From Streptomyces rugosispiralis (GTDB lineage Bacteria > Actinomycetota > Actinomycetes > Streptomycetales > Streptomycetaceae), in the NCBI RefSeq assembly GCF_024505145.1, contig NZ_JANIAA010000021.1:89426-153425 (forward strand): a stretch of 64,000 nucleotides of DNA, in the 5' to 3' direction. The notes under the pieces were generated by a model, which worked only from the letters and a program-made list of their open reading frames with translations, was not told the origin of the DNA and did no database searches. This document shows, piece after piece, positions 31,780 to 39,515 of this stretch. Made by a program: the position numbers and the translations under genes. How positions within the stretch are numbered: the first letter of the stretch is position 1; every line of letters begins with the position of its first letter.

Positions 31780-33473
31780 GGGCTGCCGGGCTCCCCGGCG
31801 CTCGCGGACCCGCCGGGGCCCTCGGGGCTCTTGGGGCTCTCGGGGCTCTCGGACCGACGGTGCGGTGGTGAGCCACGGCGGGGAGGCGCCTGAAGCGTCA
31901 GGAGGGAGATGTCGTCGTGCGGGCGGCCGGCGAGCCATTCGGTCGTGAGGAGCTCCAGCCGCTCGGCGACCGACGGTGCCTGCATGCCGACGCAGCTCGC
32001 CAGCGCGTCGACGAGGCGTTCGTCGCCGTAGATCTCCCGCCCGCTCACCCCACCTCGCGCCTCGGTGAGCCCGTCGCTGTAGAGGAGCATCAGCTCACCG
32101 GGTTCGAGGCGGAACTCCGTACGGCCGAAACTGGGATCGGGCACCGCCCCGACGAGCATGCCCTCGCAGACGATCTCCTCCACCCGTCCGTCGCCACGAA
32201 GCGTGAGCGGGAAGAGATGGCCGCCGCTGGCGATCTCCACCTTCACCGAGCCGTCGCCGCGGGGCCGGGCGGAGCCCGTGACCAGGGTCGTGAAGCGGTG
32301 GCCCGCGCTGATGACGAGATCGTTGAGCAACTGGAGGTCGCCCAGGGGATCGGGCCCCCTCCTGACCATGGCCAGGGTGCGCATGCTCTGCCGTACGTGC
32401 CCCGCCAGCACCGCGGCCTCCGCACCCTTGCCGGACACATCGCCGAAGAAGAACGTGACCCCGCCCGCGGGGCAAGGCGCCACGTGGTAGTAGTCGCCGC
32501 TGATGCGCAGCGCCTCCGCGGCCGGGCGGTAGGCGGCGCCGAGCCTGAGCCCGTCGACCGCCGGCAGCGGCTCCGGAGCCAGGCCGGCCTGGAGGACGGC
32601 CATGGTGTGGGCCTGCTGCGAGTAGAGCGCGGCCGTCGCCAGCGCGAGTCCGGCCCGTTCGGCGAACCGATGCGCCAGTTCGATGTCCGCGGCCTCCAGG
32701 CGGGCGCGCTCCGGGCCGCGCAACATGATCAGCGCACCGGCCGGTACCCCTCCCGCGCCGAGCTGGACCACCAGCGCCTCCTCGCCGCGAACGAACTCAC
32801 CCGGCATGACGTCGTCGAGCGCGGCCAGCTCCCGGGGGCGTATGACGGCGGGGCGCGGCTGGAGCCCGTACAGCGCGTCCGAGACCTTGGGCACCCGCTC
32901 GAGTGTCTCGACCGCCACCTCCCCGGCGGACCGGGCATCGCCCGGACCCGCCCGGTGCCAGCGCGTACGCCGTCCACTCGCGGGCAGGACGACCACGGAC
33001 GCGTCCGCCAGCCTCGGGATCACCATCTCCACGAGTGCGCGGGCGCTACGGCCGTGATGGAGCGAGGCGCCCAGGCGCCGGGTGGTCTCCTCCAGGAAGG
33101 CGGACCTGTCGCGCTCCTCGAAGAGCGCGGCCTCTGCCTCCTGGGCGCCGCTGACCTGGTGGACCAGCCATACCGCCGGTCCACCGGCCGTGTGCAGACG
33201 ACCGCGGAGCCTGCGGCCCCCGTGGACGGCGTGGAAACGCTCCGCCCGGCGGGCGGCGGCACGGGCGAGCGGCGCCGCCGACGACATGCTCACCGGGCTC
33301 CCCGGGCGCAGCCCGGGGAAGAGACGGGCGGCGGCGCGGTTGAACCCGCGGACGGGCCCGTCGACCCGGTCGCAGATGACGACGGCCTCGTCAACAAGAT
33401 CCAGCAGCTCGCCCAGCCGCGCCGGGGCGCAGCCCCATACGCCCCTGCCATCGCTGCCGCCGTCGCCCGTCAT
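31776..33473 (-). CDS. PAS-GAF-PP2C (RsbU/SpoIIE-type) protein phosphatase
   Basis: 565 aa. A PAS-like domain at about 18-115 (LLDLVDEAVVICDRVDGPVRGFNRAAARLFPG), a GAF-like domain at about 130-300 and a SpoIIE/PP2C domain from about 335 follow in order. Metal-binding aspartates are in FFFGDVSGKG, LYSDGLTEAR and GRPHDDISLLTL. Such enzymes dephosphorylate anti-anti-sigma factors (STAS proteins) in partner-switching pathways. No STAS or RsbW gene is adjacent, so its target is elsewhere. The tail has SESPESPKSPEGP-type repeats. It is translated in tandem with the B12-binding protein gene. Confidence 0.93.
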   Translation of the reverse strand: MTGDGGSDGRGVWGCAPARLGELLDLVDEAVVICDRVDGPVRGFNRAAARLFPGLRPGSPVSMSSAAPLARAAARRAERFHAVHGGRRLRGRLHTAGGPAVWLVHQVSGAQEAEAALFEERDRSAFLEETTRRLGASLHHGRSARALVEMVIPRLADASVVVLPASGRRTRWHRAGPGDARSAGEVAVETLERVPKVSDALYGLQPRPAVIRPRELAALDDVMPGEFVRGEEALVVQLGAGGVPAGALIMLRGPERARLEAADIELAHRFAERAGLALATAALYSQQAHTMAVLQAGLAPEPLPAVDGLRLGAAYRPAAEALRISGDYYHVAPCPAGGVTFFFGDVSGKGAEAAVLAGHVRQSMRTLAMVRRGPDPLGDLQLLNDLVISAGHRFTTLVTGSARPRGDGSVKVEIASGGHLFPLTLRGDGRVEEIVCEGMLVGAVPDPSFGRTEFRLEPGELMLLYSDGLTEARGGVSGREIYGDERLVDALASCVGMQAPSVAERLELLTTEWLAGRPHDDISLLTLQAPPRRGSPPHRRSESPESPKSPEGPGGSASAGEPGSP

Positions 33474-33782
33474 CGGCCACCGCCTCTTGCGCGCTCCGCC
33501 GCCGCGCCGTTGAAGCCCGGTTTATCCCCCCTGTCTATTCTGTCCGTTCTTCTGCGCTACCTGTTCTTCTGCGCTACCCGTCCGGCGTGGTCGGTCGTGG
33601 CTGCCGGTAGGGGCGGGCGCGGGGCCGGGCGGCGGTGTCGGGCCCGGCGCGGACCTCCGGAAGAGGGTGGATTCAGAGGAAGCTCAGAACTTCTCGTGAC
33701 AGTCTGGCGCGCCTCACAGACCGGCATACGGGCCCCATGTGCTGCGCCGACCGCTCATGGCTATTTCTGGAGGAAACCCCCG
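33474..33782. other. 309-base divergent spacer with a 17-base-period direct repeat
   Basis: No gene is seen. A 16-base sequence GTTCTTCTGCGCTACC occurs at 33546-33561 and again at 33563-33578. It lies about 75-105 bases upstream of the phosphatase gene and so may be a promoter element for it. The right part leads into the DUF2231 gene. Confidence 0.5.
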
Positions 33783-34322
33783 ATGAGCCTCACCGTTGTC
33801 AACGGATTGCCCGCACACGTCCTGGTCGTGCACTTCGTCGTCGTGTTCGTTCCCCTGAGCGCCCTGGCGGTCGTGGTCGGCGCGGTCTGGCCGAGTGCGG
33901 CCCGGCGGATGGGGATTGTTCTTCCACTGCTGGCCCTCGTGACGCTGGCGAGCGTGCCCGTGGCCACGAACGCCGGCGAGTGGCTGGAGGAGCACGTCGA
34001 CAGCAACGCGCTGGTGCGCAGGCACGCCGAACTGGGCGACGGGTTGCTTCCCTGGGCCGCGGGCCTGTTCGTGCTGGCGGTGGCGGTCTGGTGGACGACC
34101 CGCAGGTCGGCGTCGGTGGCGGCGGCCCCCGGGGAGCGGACCCGGACGGTCACGTCCCGGTCCGCGCTGGTGCTCCGGGTAGCGGTAGCGGTGCTCTCCG
34201 TCGCGGTGGCCGCGGGCGCCGTCGTGGACGTGTACCGGATCGGCGACTCCGGAGCGAAGGCCGCCTGGCACGACGCCTTCTCCAAGACCCCCGCCGGCGG
34301 CGGACATGGTGACAACGGCTGA
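33783..34322 (+). CDS. DUF2231 family membrane protein
   Basis: 179 aa from an ATG with GGAGG ten bases upstream. Four hydrophobic helices are visible (VLVVHFVVVFVPLSALAVVVGAVW; MGIVLPLLALVTLASVPVATNAG; LLPWAAGLFVLAVAVWWTT; LVLRVAVAVLSVAVAAGAVVDVY). The pattern GLPAHVLVVHF and the conserved His/Glu pair between helices 2 and 3 (GEWLEEHV, RRHAELGD) are DUF2231 hallmarks. The function is unknown; related proteins are linked to heme or oxidative-stress genes in some bacteria. Confidence 0.85.
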   Translation: MSLTVVNGLPAHVLVVHFVVVFVPLSALAVVVGAVWPSAARRMGIVLPLLALVTLASVPVATNAGEWLEEHVDSNALVRRHAELGDGLLPWAAGLFVLAVAVWWTTRRSASVAAAPGERTRTVTSRSALVLRVAVAVLSVAVAAGAVVDVYRIGDSGAKAAWHDAFSKTPAGGGHGDNG

Positions 34323-34389
34323 CACCCTCGGCCCGGCTGTCACTGGATGACGGGGGTGGGGACGGGGCCGGCCGGAAGCCGCTACGTGC

Positions 34390-35049
34390 TCATCCCCCGG
34401 CCGGGGCGACACCGATCGGGCAGGCGACCCCGGTGCCCCCGATGCCGCAGTAGCCGCCGGGGTTCCTGTCCAAGTACTGCTGGTGATATGCCTCGGCCGG
34501 GTAGAAGGGGCCCGCGGGGAGGATTTCGGTGGTGATCTCGCCGTGGCCGGAGCCCGTCAGGACGGACTGGTAGGCGGCGCGGGAGGACTCGGCCCGGGAC
34601 TGCTGCTCGGGGGAGTGGGTGTAGATCGCCGAGCGGTACTGGGTGCCGACGTCGTTGCCCTGGCGGAAGCCCTGGGTGGGGTCGTGGGACTCCCAGAAGA
34701 GCTTCAGGAGGGTGGCGTAAGAGGTGATCTTCGGGTCGAAGACGACGCGGACGGCCTCGGTGTGGCCGGTGAGGCCGCTGCAGACCTCCTCGTAGGTGGG
34801 GTTCTCGGTGTGGCCGCCCTGGTAGCCGACGAGGGTGGTCCACACGCCCGGGGCCTGCCAGAACTTCCGCTCCGCGCCCCAGAAGCAGCCCAGTCCGAAG
34901 TCGGCGACGACCAGGCCCTCCGGATAGGGGCCGGTCAGGGGGTTGCCGAGGACCGTGTGGCGGTCGGGGACGCGGAAGCCCGGTTCGGGCCGGCCCTTCA
35001 GCGCCTCCTCGGCGGTGGGGAGGTGGTTCCTGTGGCGGCTGAACAGCAT
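34390..35049 (-). CDS. msrA: peptide-methionine (S)-S-oxide reductase
   Basis: 219 aa. The catalytic motif GCFWGAE places the reactive cysteine at about residue 55, followed by GYQGGHTENPTYEEVCSGLTGHTEAVRVVFDP. A C-terminal cysteine in GGYCGIGGTGVACP serves for resolution. The enzyme reduces methionine-S-sulfoxide in proteins using thioredoxin. The N-terminal 45 residues (HLPTAEEALKGRPEP and on) are usual for the long actinobacterial form. It is a single gene. Confidence 0.96.
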   Translation of the reverse strand: MLFSRHRNHLPTAEEALKGRPEPGFRVPDRHTVLGNPLTGPYPEGLVVADFGLGCFWGAERKFWQAPGVWTTLVGYQGGHTENPTYEEVCSGLTGHTEAVRVVFDPKITSYATLLKLFWESHDPTQGFRQGNDVGTQYRSAIYTHSPEQQSRAESSRAAYQSVLTGSGHGEITTEILPAGPFYPAEAYHQQYLDRNPGGYCGIGGTGVACPIGVAPAGG

Positions 35050-35160
35050 GTTCGGGCTCCTCGCGGGACGGGTACGGCGGCTGCCACGTTCGCGCGGCGT
35101 GCTTTCACTTCAACGGGTACGGGGGTGCGGGAATTCCGGGCCCCTCACGGCCCGCCCGAC

Positions 35161-35240
35161 CGCGGCAGGGTCACCGGGGTGGTGCCACCGCGGCAGGGTC
35201 ACCGGGGTGGTGTCACCGCGGCAGCGTCGCCGGGGTGCCG
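35161..35240. repeat. 28-base tandem repeat at the 3' end of the following minus-strand gene
   Basis: Two nearly identical 28-base units (35161-35188, 35189-35216) and a third diverged unit from 35217. The third is the coding end of the gene (GTPATLPR-stop), and the other two are copies of it continuing past the stop codon. Confidence 0.85.
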
Positions 35241-36310
35241 CCGCCGCCCTCCCAGCCCGCCACCGCCAGCGCCCGGTAGACGGTGTACTCGGCCGCCGGA
35301 TCCGTCCCGTACGACCACGGGACCGCGCCCACGTGGCCGTCCACGTGGCGAAGCTGCTCCAGGGCCTCCGCGTAGCGCTCCGCGCGGACCAGGAAGAAGA
35401 CCAGCAGGTGGCGGACGTGCGGCAGTACCGGGTGGTCGGCGGGGGCCTGGCGGACGGCGTAGAGGGCGCCCTCCATCGCCTTGGTGATCACCTCGCTGCG
35501 GTAGAGGGTGCGCACGAGGTTGGCCTCCGGCAGGTGCTCGAAGACGCCGAAGAGGGGCAGGGCGGGGAGGAGGCTCTTCGCGGGGGCGGAGGCGGCGGCC
35601 GCGTGGGTGAAGGCGTCGGCGCGGTCCTGGGAGCCGTGCCACTTCTCGCACCAGTAGTGGAGGGCGGCCAGATGGGCGCCCATGTGGTGCGGGGCGAGCT
35701 GGGTGACCTTGGTCCACAGCTCCTCGAAGTCGGCCTGCCGGTAGGCCAGACCGCGGGCCACGCCGAGCTCGATGATGTGCGGCACCGGGTCCTCCGGGGC
35801 CAGCCGGGCCGCCTCGTGGCAGACGTCCCGGGCCTCCTCCAGGATCATCCGGAAGTCCTGCGAGGACGGGTCGAGCAGCGCCTGGCGGACCAGGAACTCC
35901 GCGTGCACCGCCGCCGCGCCCGGGTCCTCGGGGGCCGCCACCCGCCAGGTGCGCAGCCACATGCCGCCCTGGCCGGGGGCCTGGGCGAGCTCGAAGGCCG
36001 CCGCCCCGGCCAGCGTCTGCACCCGCTGCCAGCGCAGCTCCGAGGTGGCGTCGGTGAGGGCGAGGAGGCGGGCGGCCGGCTGCCAGTCCTGCCGGGCCTG
36101 GACCTCCTCCAGCGCGTCGATCAGCTGCCGGTCCGGGCCGGGCAGCCGTACGTCCAGCCGCTCGCGCGGGACGAAGCCGTACTCCTGTGGGTCCGAGGCG
36201 CGCATCGCGCCCTGCACGGCCCCGCGGCTCCCGCGCATCCGCCGCAATGCCGGTACGACGATCAGCCCGCCGATCATGACGATGGCGATGAGGAAGATGA
36301 GAAGCTCCAT
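35213..36310 (-). CDS. membrane-anchored TPR-like protein of unknown function
   Basis: 365 aa. One N-terminal helix (MELLIFLIAIVMIGGLIVVPALRRMRG) is followed by an all-helical domain of about 320 residues with paired-helix periodicity (for example DWQPAARLLALTDATSELRWQRVQTLAGAAAFELA and HLLVFFLVRAERYAEALEQLRHVDGH). It is therefore probably a degenerate TPR/SEL1-like scaffold on the cytoplasmic face. No enzymatic motif is visible. The sequence is dense and well conserved in style, so it is probably a conserved Streptomyces protein. Its stop lies in a tandem repeat array. Confidence 0.78.
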   Translation of the reverse strand: MELLIFLIAIVMIGGLIVVPALRRMRGSRGAVQGAMRASDPQEYGFVPRERLDVRLPGPDRQLIDALEEVQARQDWQPAARLLALTDATSELRWQRVQTLAGAAAFELAQAPGQGGMWLRTWRVAAPEDPGAAAVHAEFLVRQALLDPSSQDFRMILEEARDVCHEAARLAPEDPVPHIIELGVARGLAYRQADFEELWTKVTQLAPHHMGAHLAALHYWCEKWHGSQDRADAFTHAAAASAPAKSLLPALPLFGVFEHLPEANLVRTLYRSEVITKAMEGALYAVRQAPADHPVLPHVRHLLVFFLVRAERYAEALEQLRHVDGHVGAVPWSYGTDPAAEYTVYRALAVAGWEGGGGTPATLPR

Positions 36311-36430
36311 GAGGTGTCCCCGTGTGAAGGCCCGTAACGGCTTGTGGTGCGGAACGGCTTGTGGTCCAGCCTATGCGCCCCGGCGGTCGTTGAATCCAGC
36401 ACGGGCGCCTCGGGCGTTACGCTCGGGCTC

Positions 36431-37594
36431 ATGAGCCACCAGCACCCCCAGGGGCATCCTCAGAGTTTCGAGACGCTCGCCATCCACGCGGGCCAGGAGG
36501 CGGACTCCCTCACCGGCGCCGTCGTCCCCCCGATCTACCAGGTCTCCACCTACAAGCAGGACGGCGTGGGGGGTCTGCGGGGCGGCTATGAGTACAGCCG
36601 TTCCGCCAACCCCACCCGCACCGCGCTCGAGGAGAACCTGGCGGCGCTGGAGGGCGGCCGCCGCGGCCTGGCCTTCGCCTCGGGCCTCGCCGCCGAGGAC
36701 TGCCTGCTGCGCACGCTCCTGGTGCCGGGCGACCACGTCGTGATCCCGAACGACGCGTACGGCGGTACGTTCCGCCTGTTCGCGAAGGTCGTGGAGCGCT
36801 GGGGCGTGGAGTGGTCGGTCGCCGACAGCTCCGACCCGGCGGCGGTACGGGCCGCGCTCCGCCCCCGTACGAAGGTGATCTGGGTCGAGACGCCCAGCAA
36901 CCCACTGCTCGGCATCACCGACATCGCCGCCGTCGCCGATGTCGCCCGCGAGGCGGGGGCCCGGCTGGTGGTGGACAACACCTTCGCCAGCCCGTACCTC
37001 CAGCAGCCGCTCGCGCTCGGCGCGGACGTCGTGGTGCACTCCACCACCAAGTACATGGGCGGGCACTCGGACGTCGTCGGCGGTGCGCTGATCGTCTCCG
37101 ACCCCGGCCTCGGCGACGAACTCGCCTTCCACCAGAACGCGATGGGTGCCATCGCCGGGCCCTTCGACTCCTGGCTGGTGATGCGCGGCATCAAGACCCT
37201 CGCCGTCCGGATGGACCGGCACAGCGCGAACGCCACGCGGATCGCGGAGATGCTCACCGCGCACCCCAAGGTGACCCAGGTCTACTACCCGGGGCTGCTG
37301 GAGCACGCGGGGCACGAGATCGCGGCCAAGCAGATGCGCGCCTTCGGCGGCATGGTGTCGTTCCGGGTCGCGGGCGGCGAGGAGGCGGCGGTCGAGGTGT
37401 GCGACCGGGCGCGGCTGTTCACGCTGGGGGAGTCCCTCGGCGGCGTCGAGTCGCTGATCGAGCACCCGGGGCGGATGACGCACGCTTCGGCCGCGGGCTC
37501 GGCGCTCGAGGTGCCGGCCGATCTCGTACGGCTGTCGGTGGGCATCGAGTCGGTCGACGATCTGCTGATGGATCTGAGCCAGGCTCTGGGCTGA
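36431..37594 (+). CDS. metB: cystathionine gamma-synthase
   Basis: 387 aa, PLP-dependent Cys/Met metabolism enzyme. The PLP lysine is about residue 207 in VHSTTKYMGGHSD. Other family features are YEYSRSANPTRTALEENLAALEGG, WVETPSNPLL, VVDNTFASPYLQQPL and the C-terminal ESLGGVESLIEHPGRMTHAS. It joins cysteine to an O-acyl-homoserine in methionine synthesis. A cystathionine gamma-lyase activity cannot be excluded from sequence alone. The ATG at 36431 follows a spacer of 120 bases. The stop codon is the beginning of an 18-base tandem array. Confidence 0.92.
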   Translation: MSHQHPQGHPQSFETLAIHAGQEADSLTGAVVPPIYQVSTYKQDGVGGLRGGYEYSRSANPTRTALEENLAALEGGRRGLAFASGLAAEDCLLRTLLVPGDHVVIPNDAYGGTFRLFAKVVERWGVEWSVADSSDPAAVRAALRPRTKVIWVETPSNPLLGITDIAAVADVAREAGARLVVDNTFASPYLQQPLALGADVVVHSTTKYMGGHSDVVGGALIVSDPGLGDELAFHQNAMGAIAGPFDSWLVMRGIKTLAVRMDRHSANATRIAEMLTAHPKVTQVYYPGLLEHAGHEIAAKQMRAFGGMVSFRVAGGEEAAVEVCDRARLFTLGESLGGVESLIEHPGRMTHASAAGSALEVPADLVRLSVGIESVDDLLMDLSQALG

Positions 37595-37686
37595 AGACCA
37601 GCTTCGGGCTGAAGACCAGCTTCGGGCTGAAGACCAGCTTCGGGCTGAAGACCAGCTCCGGGCTGAAGACCAGCTCCGGGCTGACG
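37588..37686. repeat. 18-base tandem repeat spanning the metB stop codon
   Basis: Five full copies of GGGCTGAAGACCAGCTTC (the last two with TCC at the end) plus a 9-base partial sixth. Copy one contains the last Gly codon and the TGA of metB. The remaining copies continue into the spacer. Confidence 0.92.
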
Positions 37687-37742
37687 CCTGGGCTGCGGAT
37701 TTCTGAGGCTGTCACCTTCCCTCGAGGTGTCCCCTTGAGGGG

Positions 37743-37997
37743 TCACCACCCCTCGAGGGGAGGGGTGGTGTCGGTGGGCGGCGGCGCGGCCCACGGTTCG
37801 ACGATCGCCGCCCAGACGCCGAACGCGACGACCGCGGCGAGCAGCAGCAGCCAGCCGATGGTGCGTACGACTTGGTGGCGGTGGAGCATCCGCCGCCCCC
37901 GTTCGGCCGCCCGGCCCGCCAGATCCGGCGGCAGCGCCGGATGCGGGCCCTCCAGCATCCGGCGGACCTCGGTCTCCTTGCGGTCCGGGAAGCTCAT
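37743..37997 (-). CDS. small single-pass membrane protein next to a sigma-like factor
   Basis: 84 aa from an ATG that overlaps the preceding gene's stop (ATGA). A charged N-terminal half (MSFPDRKETEVRRMLEGPHPALPPDLAGRAAERGRRML) precedes one membrane helix (VVRTIGWLLLLAAVVAFGVWAAIVEPW) and a short outside tail. The layout (cytoplasmic N-terminus, one helix, cotranslation with a sigma-like gene) is that of a minimal anti-sigma factor, but no zinc or anti-sigma motif is seen. That role is inference. Confidence 0.78.
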   Translation of the reverse strand: MSFPDRKETEVRRMLEGPHPALPPDLAGRAAERGRRMLHRHQVVRTIGWLLLLAAVVAFGVWAAIVEPWAAPPPTDTTPPLEGW

Positions 37998-38683
37998 GGG
38001 GCGGCCCCGGCTCCTGCCTCGGCCCCGGCTCCCGCGTCGGCGCGCCCGGCCCCTGCTTCGGCGGCCCCGGCTCCCGCGTCGGTTCCTGCCCCCGTCGCGC
38101 CGGTGGCCGCCCGGCGGTCGGTGGTGCCGGTGGTGCCGGTGGACGGTGGTGTTCCGCCGGAAAGCGACGTTCCGCCGGAGGGCGACGTTCCGGCGGAGCG
38201 TGCCGTTCCGGCGGACGGACGCGTTCCAGTCGTGCCCGGCCGGGCCGCCGCGCTGCGCATCGCCGTGACCGCGCGGGTGCAGATCGCCCGGACCCGCTCG
38301 ACCGGGAGCCCGAGCGCCGCCGCCGTCTGCTCCTCCGCGACCCCCTCGTACAGCCGCAGCACCAGCACCAGCCGCTCCTGCGGGGTGAGCCGGGCCAGGG
38401 TGCCGCCGCGCGGGCGGCGGTAGCGGTGGCCCCGGTGGGCGAACAGGGCGGCCAGCGTACGGCGGGTGTGGTCGTATGGATCCTCGCCGCGCAGCCGGTC
38501 CCAACGGGCGTACGTGCGCGCGAGCGCGGCGGTCAGCAGGCGCTCGGCGGCTTCGGTGTCCCCCGTCGGCTCCCCCGTGAGCAGTGTGGCCGCATGCAGC
38601 AGCCGGCCACCCGCGCCCGCGACGAATGCCTCGAATTCCCGGGCCCGGCGGCCATCCCGTGCTGCCCGCCGCTCTCGCACCAC
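37994..38683 (-). CDS. sigma-70 family-like protein with low-complexity tail
   Basis: 229 aa. A degenerate region 2 (EFEAFVAGAGGRLLHAATLLTGEP and AAERLLTAALARTYARWDRLRG) and a clear region 4 helix-turn-helix (LTPQERLVLVLRLYEGVAEEQTAAALGLPVERVRAICTRAVTAMR) resemble SigE-family/ECF factors. The last about 85 residues are Gly/Ala/Thr/Ser repeats (SGGT-like, then EAGAGAADAGAG-like) from 15- and 18-base repeats at about 37997-38230, which explains the weak similarity over this part. It is followed by a small membrane protein with a coupled start. Confidence 0.82.
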   Translation of the reverse strand: MVRERRAARDGRRAREFEAFVAGAGGRLLHAATLLTGEPTGDTEAAERLLTAALARTYARWDRLRGEDPYDHTRRTLAALFAHRGHRYRRPRGGTLARLTPQERLVLVLRLYEGVAEEQTAAALGLPVERVRAICTRAVTAMRSAAARPGTTGTRPSAGTARSAGTSPSGGTSLSGGTPPSTGTTGTTDRRAATGATGAGTDAGAGAAEAGAGRADAGAGAEAGAGAAP

Positions 38684-38751
38684 GCCCTCCGCCTCCCGTT
38701 CCTTTCAGGACACGGCAGGCACAGGCACCTGGTCAAGATGTCTGCGCCGGG

Positions 38752-39252
38752 TCAGGTGGCGGGCGCCGCCTGGGGCACCGTGCTGTGCGCGGCGGAGAGG
38801 GCGATGTTGAAGCGGGTCAGCAGGTCGCAGAAGAGATCGCGCTCCTCCGCCGTCCAGTCGCCGGTCACGCGGGACATCAGATCGCGTCGTGAGGAACGCA
38901 CTTCCTCCAGGCGGGCCTTGCCGCGAGGGGAGAGCTGCAGCACGACCGCCCGGCCGTCCTCGGGGTGCGAGGTGCGCTTCACCATGCCGGAGTCGACCAG
39001 CGGGGCGACCTGGCGGGTCACGGTGGAGGAGTCGATGCCCATGCTCCCCGCAAGTGCCTTGACCCCCATGGGGCCTTCCTGGTCGAGCCGGTTGAGCAGC
39101 AGATACGCGGCTCGGTCCATGGAATTGCGGGCCTGGCCGACGCCGCCGAGCCGGGTCTGTTCCGCACGGCGGGCGAAGACGGCGACCTGATGCTGGAGCG
39201 CGTCCAGTACGCCGGTGTCGAGTTGAGTCGTCATGTCCGATTGGGTGGGCAT
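38752..39252 (-). CDS. MarR family transcriptional regulator
   Basis: 166 aa, with a possible start six codons later (MTTQL, 39234). The winged helix reads NSMDRAAYLLLNRLDQEGPMGVKALAGSMGIDSSTVTRQVAPLVDSGMVKRTSHPEDGRAVVLQLSPRGKARLEEV, with the wing residues DGRAV intact. It is monocistronic and divergent from ilvA across 263 bases. I see no strong dyad in the spacer. The target is unknown. Confidence 0.92.
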   Translation of the reverse strand: MPTQSDMTTQLDTGVLDALQHQVAVFARRAEQTRLGGVGQARNSMDRAAYLLLNRLDQEGPMGVKALAGSMGIDSSTVTRQVAPLVDSGMVKRTSHPEDGRAVVLQLSPRGKARLEEVRSSRRDLMSRVTGDWTAEERDLFCDLLTRFNIALSAAHSTVPQAAPAT

Positions 39253-39515
39253 GGCCTAGGGCTCACTTCATGCGGTGGTCTGTGGGATGTGGCACAGAGT
39301 ACGCGGCTGGGGGCCTGCCCGTACGGGGGCTGCAGAAACCTGACGGCCCCCGAGCCACAACCTGCCGTTCTCAGCCGTTCCCCGGCGCCGTGGCCCGTCG
39401 GCGGCCCCTGGCCCGGCACCCGCTCGGGGCCGACTCGACCACCGGCCCGCGGCCGGCCCCGCCACCGGCTCGGCCCGCCGGGGCCTGCCGGGGGTGAGCT
39501 GCGAGACTGGGGACC

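Noticed and set aside
37588..37686. CRISPR-like or phage attachment repeat
   Set aside because: Contiguous 18-base units with no spacers. The first unit is the end of metB and no integrase is near.
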